This document shows, one piece after another, positions 16,721 through 24,928 of a DNA stretch of 64,000 bases. Below the pieces are notes generated by a model. That model was given only the letters and a program-made list of their open reading frames with translations. It did no database searches and was not told the origin of the DNA. The stretch is from JAAYYM01 sp964483155. GTDB lineage: Bacteria; Bacillota; Clostridia; Lachnospirales; Lachnospiraceae. Made by a program: the position numbers and the translations under genes. Positions within the stretch are counted from its first letter, which is position 1. Every line of letters starts with the position of its first letter. The stretch is from assembly GCA_964483155.1 (NCBI GenBank), contig CAZAAC010000009.1, positions 1 to 64,000 of the forward strand, given 5' to 3'.

Positions 16721-17920
16721 ATGGGATTATTCGGATTCTTTAGAAAAATGTTTAAAGTGGATGACGAGTACGGATTTGAATATGACTTTGAGTTAGAGCA
16801 GGGCTCAATGGATGAAGTGCTTCAGCGTGATACGTTACGCAGAGCGGATCTTGATGTACATAATTATAAGGAGAGGGAGCGCTACATTCGTGCTTGTTGC
16901 GAGCAAATGGTAGATGCATCCAATGAGGTAGACATTGCAAAAAGAGAATATCAGATAGTAACTGACTATCTGACAGACATGGAGGAAATCGAAGGATTGC
17001 CACCAGCTGAACGTGAGGAGATTGAGCAGGCAGCACGCAGAATCACACTGATAGAGAAGGAAAATGCCAATTATAAACGTCCTGCCACAAAGATAACAGA
17101 GGCACAGTATCATCGTATGGAGTCGATGGAGGATGAGGTGCCAAAAGCAATTGCAAAGCTAAAGGTGGATGAAGAACAACAAATGACAATTCGTAAGGAC
17201 TTACATCTGTTGGAGGGGGAAAAAGGTACGCTTGCATATGCTGTACGTGATTCTCGCCGGACCAAGAGTAATGCAAAGTCTCTTGCGATTATTATTGTAT
17301 TTTCGGTATGTCTTGCGTTTATTTTACTGACAATTATGCAGTTCATGGCAGATATGGAAATGAGAACGGGCTATTTGGCTACGATAGGGATTGCAGCAAT
17401 TGCAATAACTTTTTCCTTTACACAGTTTAGGAATGCGCAGCAGGGACAGGAAAGAGCCGAGAAAATGCTAAATAGAGCCATTTTATTGCAAAATAAAGTG
17501 AAGATTAAGTATGTTAATATTACGAATGTTCTTGATTATAATTATTCCAAATACAATATTGATAATGCATATGAATTAGAATACATGTGGGAGAAATATC
17601 TAGAGGAGAAAGAAGCACGCGAACATTCCGAAAAAATACTTGCTAAAATGGATGCAACGGGCAGGGATTTGTGTAAAATACTTCGACAGTATCGGGTCAA
17701 AGACCCAATGATATGGATTCATCAGGCAGAAGCCTTACTAAATCCGAAGGAAATGATAGAAATCAGGCATTCACTTATTATACAAAGGCAGAGACTTCGC
17801 AAACGTATTGATTTTAATAATTTCAATATGGAATCTGCAAAAGAGGAAATGGAGGATCTGGTTAAAAATTATCCCAAATATGCCAAGGAAATACTGGCAA
17901 TTGTTTCGCAATACGAATGA
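16721..17920 (+). CDS. Coiled-coil membrane-anchored protein of the Hsp70-like operon
   Basis: A 399-residue protein with no recognised family. It begins MGLFGFFRKMFKV, a short amphipathic or lipid-facing helix, then an acidic stretch, then long charged helices likely to form coiled coils (about 50-180). Two hydrophobic segments lie at about 187-208 and 217-235, forming a hairpin in the membrane, followed by a second coiled-coil/helical region to the end. Both large domains would face the cytoplasm. RBS AAGGAGAG precedes the ATG. The stop overlaps the ORF of the ABC permease region (ATGA at 17917), so the ABC genes are likely on the same transcript. Role is unknown; membrane docking of the preceding soluble proteins is a reasonable guess. 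Confidence 0.65.
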   Translation: MGLFGFFRKMFKVDDEYGFEYDFELEQGSMDEVLQRDTLRRADLDVHNYKERERYIRACCEQMVDASNEVDIAKREYQIVTDYLTDMEEIEGLPPAEREEIEQAARRITLIEKENANYKRPATKITEAQYHRMESMEDEVPKAIAKLKVDEEQQMTIRKDLHLLEGEKGTLAYAVRDSRRTKSNAKSLAIIIVFSVCLAFILLTIMQFMADMEMRTGYLATIGIAAIAITFSFTQFRNAQQGQERAEKMLNRAILLQNKVKIKYVNITNVLDYNYSKYNIDNAYELEYMWEKYLEEKEAREHSEKILAKMDATGRDLCKILRQYRVKDPMIWIHQAEALLNPKEMIEIRHSLIIQRQRLRKRIDFNNFNMESAKEEMEDLVKNYPKYAKEILAIVSQYE

Positions 17921-17934
17921 TATGGAGGAGTACG

Positions 17935-18585
17935 ATGAGTTTTTTAAATATGTTGGAACAATTAATTAGCGGGATGCTGGTATCAACGGAAATATTTGTC
18001 CTGACTTTGCTTTTTTCATTGCCACTCGGTTTGATTGTTGCATTTGGTAGAATGTCACCGAATAAGTTGATTCAGAATACCTCTAAAATATATATATCTA
18101 TTATGAGGGGAACACCTCTTATGCTACAACTGATGGTAGTATATTTTGGGCCATTCTATCTATTTGGCATTAAGATTACGACTACCTACCGCTTTGTTGC
18201 AGTGATTATCGGATTTGCACTAAATTATGCAGCTTATTTTGCAGAAATATATCGCGCAGGAATTGAATCAATGCCAATAGGGCAGTATGAAGCGGCTAAA
18301 GTGCTTGGCTATAATAAAGTGCAGACATTTGAGAGGATTATATTGCCCCAGGTGATTAAAAGAATACTGCCACCAGTTACAAATGAAGTGATCACATTAG
18401 TCAAGGACACTTCACTTGCTTTTGTAATTGCAGTATCGGAGATGTTTACAAGTGCTAAGGCAATTGCTTCTGCACAGACGACCATGATGCCATTTGTAAT
18501 TGCCGGCATTTTTTATTATATTTTCAACTTGATTGTCGCAGTTGGCATGGAAGGAATTGAGAAAAAGATGTCTTATTATAGATAA
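17935..18585 (+). CDS. Polar amino-acid ABC transporter permease
   Basis: A 216-residue HisM/GlnP-type permease with about five membrane segments. The EAA loop that docks on the ATPase is clear: YRAGIESMPIGQYEAAKVLG followed by the LPQVIKRILPP segment. The ATG at 17935 is chosen because GGAGGAG lies just before it; an ATG at 17917 overlaps the upstream stop codon. It pairs with the ATPase at 18612. No substrate-binding protein is encoded on either side, so the ligand receptor must be elsewhere. Confidence 0.9.
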   Translation: MSFLNMLEQLISGMLVSTEIFVLTLLFSLPLGLIVAFGRMSPNKLIQNTSKIYISIMRGTPLMLQLMVVYFGPFYLFGIKITTTYRFVAVIIGFALNYAAYFAEIYRAGIESMPIGQYEAAKVLGYNKVQTFERIILPQVIKRILPPVTNEVITLVKDTSLAFVIAVSEMFTSAKAIASAQTTMMPFVIAGIFYYIFNLIVAVGMEGIEKKMSYYR

Positions 18586-18611
18586 AAATTGGACTGCATA
18601 ACACGGAGGTA

Positions 18612-19376
18612 ATGATTTTGAATTTGCTTGAAATAAACCATATGAAAAAATGTTTTGATGAATTAGAAGTAATCACGGATATTTCTCTTTCCGTGTGCGA
18701 AGGTGAAGTACTGTCGATTATAGGACCATCTGGATCGGGGAAGTCTACCCTACTGCGTTGCGCGACCATGCTTGAAAAGATGGAATCAGGCGAATTAATC
18801 TATATGGGAGAAAAAGCTGCATGGAATGATGAAGAAGGTCATTGTGTTTATGCAAGCCATTCGGATTTAAAGAGAATCAGACAATATTTTGGACTTGTGT
18901 TTCAGAACTTTAATTTATTTCCACATTATAGTGTACTTAAAAATGTCATGGATGCACCAGCATCAGTTTTTGGCGTTGATAAGATGTTAGCAAAGGAGAG
19001 AGCATTTAAACTACTTGAAATGCTTGGCTTGGCTGATAAAGCGGCAGCATATCCATATCAATTGTCAGGAGGTCAACAGCAGAGAGTTTCAATCGCAAGG
19101 GCATTGGCTCTACAGCCTAAAATTTTGTTTTTTGACGAACCAACCTCTGCGCTTGATCCAGAACTAACAGGCGAAGTGCTGAAGGTAATTAAAGAACTTG
19201 CAGAGAAAAAAATGACAATGATCATCGTAACACATGAAATGCAGTTTGCAAAAGAATTATCCGATCGTATTATCTTTATGGAAGGCGGTAGAATACAGGC
19301 CGAAGGAACGCCAGATGAGGTGTTTGCGATTGAGAACGAGAGAGTCAGTGAATTTCTTGGAAAATTGCAAGGATAA
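18612..19376 (+). CDS. Polar amino-acid ABC transporter ATPase (GlnQ-type)
   Basis: About 252-254 residues. Walker A GPSGSGKST, Q-loop VFQNFNLFPH, ABC signature LSGGQQQR, Walker B ILFFDEPTSALDP and the H-loop VTHEM are all intact and match the polar amino-acid uptake class. Energises import with the permease encoded 26 bases upstream. GGAGG at 18605-18609 is only two bases from ATG 18612 but eight from the in-frame TTG 18618, so translation may really start at the TTG (MNLLEINHMKKCF). The gene ends before a strong tRNA promoter. Confidence 0.92.
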   Translation: MILNLLEINHMKKCFDELEVITDISLSVCEGEVLSIIGPSGSGKSTLLRCATMLEKMESGELIYMGEKAAWNDEEGHCVYASHSDLKRIRQYFGLVFQNFNLFPHYSVLKNVMDAPASVFGVDKMLAKERAFKLLEMLGLADKAAAYPYQLSGGQQQRVSIARALALQPKILFFDEPTSALDPELTGEVLKVIKELAEKKMTMIIVTHEMQFAKELSDRIIFMEGGRIQAEGTPDEVFAIENERVSEFLGKLQG

Positions 19377-19381
19377 GTGAC

Positions 19382-19410
19382 TTGAAAGATCATTTGTTTT
19401 ATGATATTAT
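19382..19410 (+). promoter_or_regulatory. Promoter of tRNA-Gly
   Basis: TTGAAA (19382-19387), a 17-bp spacer and TATTAT (19405-19410), ending ten bases before the first tRNA base. It begins seven bases after the ABC ATPase stop codon. Confidence 0.8.
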
Positions 19411-19420
19411 CTGAAAATAG

Positions 19421-19491
19421 GCAGATATAGTTCATCGGTAGAACGCTAGCTTCCCAAGCTGGAGAGACGGGTTCGATTCCCGCTATCTGCT
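19421..19491 (+). tRNA. tRNA-Gly (anticodon CCC)
   Basis: A 71-base cloverleaf: acceptor GCAGATA pairs with TATCTGC, the D arm is GTTC/GAAC, the anticodon stem CTAGC/GCTGG encloses TTCCCAA with anticodon CCC (reads GGG), and the T loop is TTCGATT. The discriminator is T, usual for bacterial tRNA-Gly. The outermost T-stem pair is A-C rather than Watson-Crick. CCA is not encoded. A T run directly after it (19491-19497) probably serves in termination. Confidence 0.92.
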
Positions 19492-19504
19492 TTTTTTATT
19501 ACTC

Positions 19505-19849
19505 TTACAAGGTTTTTTCAAAATCCTCCAGCATATGCTTTACATGCGGAGAAATCGAAACAAATTCGCATCCATATTGGTATTTTGTTTTATCAATTGC
19601 TGAGCTACGAATAATCCTAACATCCGTAATGATCTGCGGCAAATCACGGTTGAGCTCGATATTAGCGATAAAATAGTAACCGATGGGCAGAATGCACTCG
19701 GAAATAAATCCAATTCCAACGGCAGAGATATCAGTCACTTCAATGGGGGATTCAATATCCATGATGGTGTTGATATCTTCTTTATATAAATCTGAGATAG
19801 ATAATTCGATTCCTATTTCAAGGCGTCTGCTTGAGCGCTTTTCGTTCAT
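19505..19849 (-). CDS. PilZ-domain protein, probable cyclic-di-GMP receptor
   Basis: A 114-residue single PilZ domain. Both ligand-binding motifs are visible: the basic RxxxR stretch near the N-terminus (KRSSRRLEIGIEL) and VTDISAVGIGF, the D/NxSxxG motif on the second strand. It should change shape when it binds cyclic-di-GMP. No partner domain is fused, so it must act on another protein. RBS AAGGAGA on the reverse strand precedes the ATG. A diguanylate cyclase (33777) and a phosphodiesterase (60422) are encoded in the same window. Confidence 0.85.
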   Translation of the reverse strand: MNEKRSSRRLEIGIELSISDLYKEDINTIMDIESPIEVTDISAVGIGFISECILPIGYYFIANIELNRDLPQIITDVRIIRSSAIDKTKYQYGCEFVSISPHVKHMLEDFEKTL

Positions 19850-19974
19850 GGGTGTCTCCTTAATTATACTGATAAAAAGATTCTATACTAAATTCACTTT
19901 GATTACAACCACTAAGTTTTGACATAAAAAGGGAATTGATACAAGCAGTAGTTTTAACAGGAGACATTTTTCGG

Positions 19975-20003
19975 TTGCGAAACAAAAAATTTTAGTATAT
20001 AAT
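19975..20003 (+). promoter_or_regulatory. Promoter of purC-purB
   Basis: TTGCGA (19975-19980), 17 bp, consensus TATAAT (19998-20003). It leaves a leader of about 60 bases before purC. I see no purine riboswitch fold in that leader. Confidence 0.75.
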
Positions 20004-20071
20004 CATATCGTTGTATTGGGCAAATTTGAGGGAAAGTCAGGTTATGGCTTGAAAGGCGCAGGTGAGAAAAA

Positions 20072-20782
20072 GTGATAAAAAAAGTTGATTTACTTTATGA
20101 GGGAAAAGCAAAAAAAGTCTATGCGACAGAAGACCAGGATGTACTAATCGTGGATTATAAGGATGATGCAACAGCATTTAATGGATTGAAAAAGGGCCAA
20201 ATCATTGGAAAAGGTATTATCAATAACCGCATGACGAATCATATATTTAAGATTCTCGAGAAGGAAGGTGTACCAACCCATTTTATCGAGGAATTAAGTG
20301 ACAGAGAAACGGTTGTAAAGAAAGTATCGATTGTTCCTCTTGAAGTAATTATTCGTAATATTGCAGCAGGAAGTTTTTCAAAAAGACTTGGCGTGCCAGA
20401 AGGAACACCGTTTAAGACGCCTACAATTGAATTTAGCTATAAAAATGACGAACTTGGTGATCCACTTATCAACGATTCTTTTGCAATTGCGCTTGACCTT
20501 GCAACGCCTGAAGAAATAGAAACGATTAAAAAATATGCTTTTAAAGTAAATGATGTTCTAAAAGCTTATTTTTTAAAGGCAGATATCGAACTTGTAGATT
20601 TTAAGATTGAATTTGGCAGATATAAGGGACAGATTATTCTCGCAGATGAGACTTCACCAGATACTTGCAGATTGTGGGATGTAAATACACATGAGAAATT
20701 GGATAAAGACAGATTTAGACGTGATTTAGGCAATGTAGAAGAGGCGTATCAGGAAGTATTTAAGAGATTAGGACTAAACTAA
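20072..20782 (+). CDS. purC: Phosphoribosylaminoimidazole-succinocarboxamide synthase
   Basis: A 236-residue SAICAR synthetase, the normal bacterial length. YEGKAKKVYATED opens the ATP-binding domain, VIIRNIAAGSFSKRLG and ILADETSPDTCRLWD are the two family signatures. It joins aspartate to CAIR in purine synthesis. Start is GTG with GGTGAG five bases upstream. purB follows, and the pair covers the two steps in which aspartate is added and fumarate released. Confidence 0.95.
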   Translation: MIKKVDLLYEGKAKKVYATEDQDVLIVDYKDDATAFNGLKKGQIIGKGIINNRMTNHIFKILEKEGVPTHFIEELSDRETVVKKVSIVPLEVIIRNIAAGSFSKRLGVPEGTPFKTPTIEFSYKNDELGDPLINDSFAIALDLATPEEIETIKKYAFKVNDVLKAYFLKADIELVDFKIEFGRYKGQIILADETSPDTCRLWDVNTHEKLDKDRFRRDLGNVEEAYQEVFKRLGLN

Positions 20783-20793
20783 GAGGATATTGA

Positions 20794-20834
20794 AAAAGTA
20801 CCGGGATTTTTTGAAAATGAAGTCAGGTACTTTT
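20794..20834 (+). terminator. Hairpin in the purC-purB gap
   Basis: A 9-bp stem, AAAAGTACC (20794-20802) and GGTACTTTT (20826-20834), with a 23-base loop. It could attenuate or stabilise the mRNA between purC and purB; the long loop makes it a weak terminator. Confidence 0.35.
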
Positions 20835-20854
20835 GTATTTATAGGAGGTGTAAA

Positions 20855-22285
20855 ATGACAGACAGATATCAAAGCCCACTTTCCGAGCGCTATGCGAGCA
20901 GAGAGATGCAATACATTTTTTCGCCAGACATGAAGTTCCGCACATGGAGAAAATTATGGATTGCGCTTGCAGAAACAGAGAAGGAGTTAGGGTTACATAT
21001 AACGCAGGAACAGATAGATGAATTGAAAATATATGCAGAGGATATTAATTATGATGTTGCACAAGAACAAGAAAAAAAGGTGCGCCATGATGTCATGAGT
21101 CATGTATATGCATATGGAGTACAGTGTCCAAAGGCAAAGGGGATTCTTCATTTGGGAGCTACTTCCTGCTATGTTGGGGATAATACTGATATTATAGTAA
21201 TGACAGAAGCGCTTAAACTGGTAAAAAAGAAATTAATTAATGTAATAGCAGAACTGGCTGAGTTTGCAGAAAAGTATAAAGCATTGCCTACGCTCGGATT
21301 TACACATTTTCAGCCAGCACAACCCACTACAGTCGGGAAAAGAGCAACATTGTGGATACAGGAATTTATGCTTGATTTGGAGGACTTGGATTTTGTACTC
21401 TCTAATATGAAACTTCTTGGTTCAAAAGGGACAACTGGGACACAGGCAAGCTTTTTGGAGCTATTTGATGGTGATTATGGAAAAGTAGAAAAAATCGATC
21501 CTATGATTGCGCAGAAGATGGGATTTTCAAAGTGTTATCAGGTATCGGGACAGACATATTCGAGAAAAGTAGACACAAGGGTTGCGAATGTACTTGCTGG
21601 AATTGCGGCAAGTGCCCATAAGTTTTCTAATGATATTCGATTGCTACAACATTTGAAAGAGGTAGAAGAACCATTTGAAAAGAGTCAGATTGGTTCCTCT
21701 GCAATGGCATATAAAAGAAACCCCATGCGTAGCGAGCGTATCGCGTCTCTTTCCAGATATGTTATGATTGATGCGCTCAATCCTGCAATTACTTCTGCGA
21801 CACAGTGGTTTGAAAGGACGCTAGATGATTCGGCAAATAAAAGACTAAGTATCCCAGAAGGTTTTCTTGCAATCGACGGCGTACTTGATTTATGCATGAA
21901 CGTGGTAGATGGTCTGGTAGTCTACGATAAAGTGATTGAAAAGCGTTTGCGCAGTGAGTTGCCTTTCATGGCTACAGAAAATATCATGATGGATGCTGTA
22001 AAAGCAGGCGGTGACAGGCAGGAATTGCATGAAAAAATACGTGAACTTTCAATGCAGGCAGGACAAAATGTAAAGGTAAACGGATTAGATAATAACCTAC
22101 TTGAATTAATTGCGGCAGATGAAGCATTTAAAATGTCTCTCGAAGACTTACAGCAGACAATGGATCCTGCCAAATATACGGGATGTGCAAAGGAACAGGT
22201 AGAGTCATTTTTAAATAAAGTTGTCAGACCAGTTTTAGAAGAAAACAAAGAACTAATAGGGCTTAGGGCTGAGATTAATGTATAA
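20855..22285 (+). CDS. purB: Adenylosuccinate lyase
   Basis: A 476-residue member of the fumarase/aspartase superfamily. The signature GSSAMAYKRNPMRSERI with the flexible catalytic loop is present, as are LGATSCYVGDNTD and THFQPAQPTTVGKR. It cleaves SAICAR and adenylosuccinate to release fumarate. The length matches the longer, eukaryote-like PurB type common in Clostridia. RBS AGGAGG seven bases before ATG. It follows purC by 72 bases and is closed by a strong hairpin. Confidence 0.95.
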   Translation: MTDRYQSPLSERYASREMQYIFSPDMKFRTWRKLWIALAETEKELGLHITQEQIDELKIYAEDINYDVAQEQEKKVRHDVMSHVYAYGVQCPKAKGILHLGATSCYVGDNTDIIVMTEALKLVKKKLINVIAELAEFAEKYKALPTLGFTHFQPAQPTTVGKRATLWIQEFMLDLEDLDFVLSNMKLLGSKGTTGTQASFLELFDGDYGKVEKIDPMIAQKMGFSKCYQVSGQTYSRKVDTRVANVLAGIAASAHKFSNDIRLLQHLKEVEEPFEKSQIGSSAMAYKRNPMRSERIASLSRYVMIDALNPAITSATQWFERTLDDSANKRLSIPEGFLAIDGVLDLCMNVVDGLVVYDKVIEKRLRSELPFMATENIMMDAVKAGGDRQELHEKIRELSMQAGQNVKVNGLDNNLLELIAADEAFKMSLEDLQQTMDPAKYTGCAKEQVESFLNKVVRPVLEENKELIGLRAEINV

Positions 22286-22300
22286 TATAGAGTAACACAA

Positions 22301-22339
22301 AATGCTGATTATTCGGAGATGCCGTTAGTAATCAGCATT
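22301..22339 (+). terminator. Terminator after purB
   Basis: A perfect 11-bp stem, AATGCTGATTA (22301-22311) and its complement (22329-22339), with a 17-base loop and a T-rich tail. Confidence 0.75.
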
Positions 22340-22355
22340 TATTATTAAAAAGTAA

Positions 22356-22408
22356 TTGACAAATCAGTTAGTCAATGCTAACCTATTATTGAGTTAGAAA
22401 TAACTAAC
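22356..22408 (+). promoter_or_regulatory. feo promoter with twin palindromic operators
   Basis: TTGACA at 22356-22361 with TAACCT at 22379-22384 (17-bp spacing) is the likely promoter. Two inverted repeats with identical arms lie here: GTTAG-TCAATG-CTAAC (22367-22382), inside the promoter, and GTTAG-AAATAA-CTAAC (22393-22408), just downstream, with centres 26 bp apart. The TTAG/CTAA arms recall DtxR/IdeR-type iron repressor sites, though the 6-base spacer is wider than the classical core. Iron-responsive repression of feoAB is expected. Confidence 0.65.
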
Positions 22409-22454
22409 CGGATTTTTGAATACAAAATGTTAGTAGGAAAGCGAGTTGAGCGTC

Positions 22455-22721
22455 ATGACATTAAACGAGATACCAATTGGGAAAAGCGGAATTATTACTA
22501 GTGTTGGGGGAAAAAACGAATTACGTTTACGTTTGCTTGACATGGGGTTGGTACCAAAGACGAAAGCAACCATACAAAAAATAGCACCTATGGGCGACCC
22601 GATAGAAATTATGATAAGAGGGTATGAATTGACCATCAGAATCGCAGATGCGGAGATGATTGAGGTAGAAGAAGCGGAGGATAGTGCATATGATATTTGC
22701 TCTTGTGGGAAATCAAAATAG
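22455..22721 (+). CDS. feoA: Ferrous iron transport protein A
   Basis: An 88-residue SH3-like protein, the usual FeoA size. LNEIPIGKSGIITSVGG and LRLRLLDMGLVPKTKATIQKIAPMGDP (here read in two parts) are typical. FeoA helps FeoB, possibly by binding its cytoplasmic domain. The ATG at 22455 is preferred over TTG 22446. The end overlaps feoB by about 32 bases, a sign of translational coupling. The C-terminus carries CSCG, an added Cys pair not needed for the fold. Confidence 0.92.
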   Translation: MTLNEIPIGKSGIITSVGGKNELRLRLLDMGLVPKTKATIQKIAPMGDPIEIMIRGYELTIRIADAEMIEVEEAEDSAYDICSCGKSK

Positions 22722-24696
22722 TGGGAAAACAACACTTTTTAATACATTAACAGGTTCTAATCAGCATGTGGGAAATTTTCCGGGTATTACGGTAGATCAA
22801 AAGGTAGGAGAGATGCGCCTTGCGAAAGGCTGCTCTGTAGTTGATTTGCCGGGAATTTATTCTATTCGACCCTATTCTATGGAAGAAATCGTCACAAGAG
22901 ATTTTATATTAAATCAGAAGCCTGATGGAATTATTAATATTGTAGATGCAACAAATATTGAGAGAAATCTATACCTCACATTGCAACTGCTTGAGCTTCA
23001 TGTTCCTATGGTACTAGCGCTCAATATGATGGATGAAGTACGTGGCAATGGTGGAACAATTAATATTTCTGCAATGTCAAAAGCAATTGGAATACCTGTT
23101 ATACCTATTAGCGCATCTAAGAATGAAGGTATTTCAGAGCTTGTAGATCGAATTACGGATATAGCAAAAAAAAGAATTTATCCGAGTGTGTTGGATTTTT
23201 GTCAGCCGGGGCCTGTTCATAGGTGTATTCATTCCGTTTCGCATATGATAGAAGATCATGCGGAAAGTAACAATATATCAGCACGCTTTGCTGCAACAAA
23301 GCTAATCGAAGGAGATCAGTCATTTGCTGAGAAACTGGGGCTTAGTCAAAATGAAATGGAGACCATAGAACATAGTGTGTCGGAGATGGAGCATGAATAT
23401 GGTATGGATAGAAATGCGGCACTTGCAGATATGCGTTACAGTTTTATAGAAGATGTTTGTGACGAGGCAGTTGTAAAATGTAAAGAGAGTCGTGAACATA
23501 AGCGTAGCGTTAAAATTGACAGAATTCTTACTGGCAGATATCTTGCATTACCGATGTTTTTTGCAATTATGATAGTTATTTTCTGGCTTACATTTGGAGT
23601 TTTGGGCAGTTTTCTTGTTGATTTATTATCGCAGGGAATTGAGACGTTTACAAACTTTGTTGATTTGGGGCTTACAAACTACGGAATCAATCCTGTCGTG
23701 CACAGTTTGATTATTGATGGAATTTTTGCAGGGGTAGGGAGTGTGCTTTCATTTTTACCAATTATTGTAGTATTGTTCTTTTTCCTTTCTATTTTAGAGG
23801 ATACTGGTTACATGGCACGTGTTGCTTTTGTAATGGATAAACTGCTAAGGAAGATCGGATTATCAGGGCGCAGTTTTGTTCCAATGCTGATAGGATTTGG
23901 GTGTACGGTACCAGCAATTATGGCAACCAGGACTTTATCATCGGAACGTGACCGCAGAATGACGATTTTCTTAACACCGTTTATGAGCTGTTCAGCCAAG
24001 ATACCTATTTATGCAGTTTTTAGTATAGCTTTTTTCCCAGGGCATTCAGCATTGGTTATGATTATTTTATATTTTTTTGGAATGCTAATAGGAATCATAG
24101 CGGCACTAGTGCTAAATATGACACTGTTTAAAGGAAATCCGATTCCATTTGTTATGGAACTTCCTAATTATCGTATGCCTTCTTTGAAAAGTGTATTTAT
24201 GTTGGTTTGGTATAAAGCAAAGGATTTTTTGCAGAGAGCATTTACGGTTATTTTTTTGGCAACCATTATTATATGGTTTCTCGGCGCATTTGATGCAAGA
24301 TTAAATTTTGTTACAAATAATGCAGATAGTCTTCTTGCAGCAATTGGTCAGTTTATTGTTCCGGTATTCGTACCGATTGGGCTCGGAGATTGGCGTATAT
24401 CTACTTCCATTATTGCAGGCTTGTCAGCGAAGGAAGCTGTTGTCAGTACAATGAGTGTATTGCTGGGTACATCAATGGAAGGATTGAGCATATCACTAGG
24501 TAGTTTATTTACACCTCTCTCCGCATGTAGTTTTCTTGTTTTCACATTGCTTTACACACCGTGTATAGCGGCAATCGCAACAATCAGAAGGGAACTGGGT
24601 TCTAGAGTCCAGACGCTCGGAATGGTCCTTTTGCAGTGCATCATCGCCTGGGTTTGTGCATTTGCAATTTATCAGATTGGGAATATGATTTTTTGA
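22690..24696 (+). CDS. feoB: Ferrous iron transporter B
   Basis: A 668-residue Fe(II) transporter. The N-terminal G domain has G1 GNQNSGKTT, G3 DLPGIYSI and G4 LNMMDE; the helical regulatory region follows, and the C-terminal half has about eight to nine membrane segments with the two Gate motifs (FVPMLIGFGCTVPAIMATRT and LSAKEAVVSTMSVLLG). ATG 22690 is chosen because GGAGG lies nine bases before it, whereas GTG 22684 is too close. Moves ferrous iron into the cell, expected in an anaerobe. Followed directly by a small Cys-rich protein. Confidence 0.95.
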   Translation: MIFALVGNQNSGKTTLFNTLTGSNQHVGNFPGITVDQKVGEMRLAKGCSVVDLPGIYSIRPYSMEEIVTRDFILNQKPDGIINIVDATNIERNLYLTLQLLELHVPMVLALNMMDEVRGNGGTINISAMSKAIGIPVIPISASKNEGISELVDRITDIAKKRIYPSVLDFCQPGPVHRCIHSVSHMIEDHAESNNISARFAATKLIEGDQSFAEKLGLSQNEMETIEHSVSEMEHEYGMDRNAALADMRYSFIEDVCDEAVVKCKESREHKRSVKIDRILTGRYLALPMFFAIMIVIFWLTFGVLGSFLVDLLSQGIETFTNFVDLGLTNYGINPVVHSLIIDGIFAGVGSVLSFLPIIVVLFFFLSILEDTGYMARVAFVMDKLLRKIGLSGRSFVPMLIGFGCTVPAIMATRTLSSERDRRMTIFLTPFMSCSAKIPIYAVFSIAFFPGHSALVMIILYFFGMLIGIIAALVLNMTLFKGNPIPFVMELPNYRMPSLKSVFMLVWYKAKDFLQRAFTVIFLATIIIWFLGAFDARLNFVTNNADSLLAAIGQFIVPVFVPIGLGDWRISTSIIAGLSAKEAVVSTMSVLLGTSMEGLSISLGSLFTPLSACSFLVFTLLYTPCIAAIATIRRELGSRVQTLGMVLLQCIIAWVCAFAIYQIGNMIF

Positions 24697-24714
24697 TAAC
24701 ATGGAGGGAATAAA

Positions 24715-24879
24715 ATGAATCTGTTTGACTTTATCGTAATGGGATTGATAATAGCTGGTATAATAGCAGCATTAGGGTCTATCATAATAAGTGGGAAGAA
24801 GAAGGGCAAAACGGGATGTGGTTCCTGTAGTGGCTGCGGTTCCTATAATAATTGCCGCGCGGGGAGTACTACTAAATAA
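24715..24879 (+). CDS. FeoB-associated Cys-rich membrane mini-protein
   Basis: A 54-residue product starting 18 bases after feoB with GGAGGG before the ATG. One hydrophobic segment (LFDFIVMGLIIAGIIAALGS) is followed by a basic patch KKKGK and a Cys-rich tail CGSCSGCGSYNNC. This is the layout of the FeoB-associated Cys-rich membrane protein family, often placed where FeoC occurs in Proteobacteria. The cysteines may bind iron or a cluster. Missed by ORF cut-offs of 60 residues. Confidence 0.8.
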   Translation: MNLFDFIVMGLIIAGIIAALGSIIISGKKKGKTGCGSCSGCGSYNNCRAGSTTK

Positions 24880-24928
24880 AGAGGAGATAGAAAAAGTACA
24901 ATCAATGCTGATAGATATTTATAGTATT

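Noticed and set aside
19421..20003. tRNA-Gly as a possible integration site for a mobile element
   Set aside because: The 3' side holds a PilZ gene and purC-purB, with no integrase and no repeat of the tRNA end.
20004..20071. Purine riboswitch ahead of purC
   Set aside because: The leader is only about 60 bases and lacks the conserved core of a purine riboswitch.
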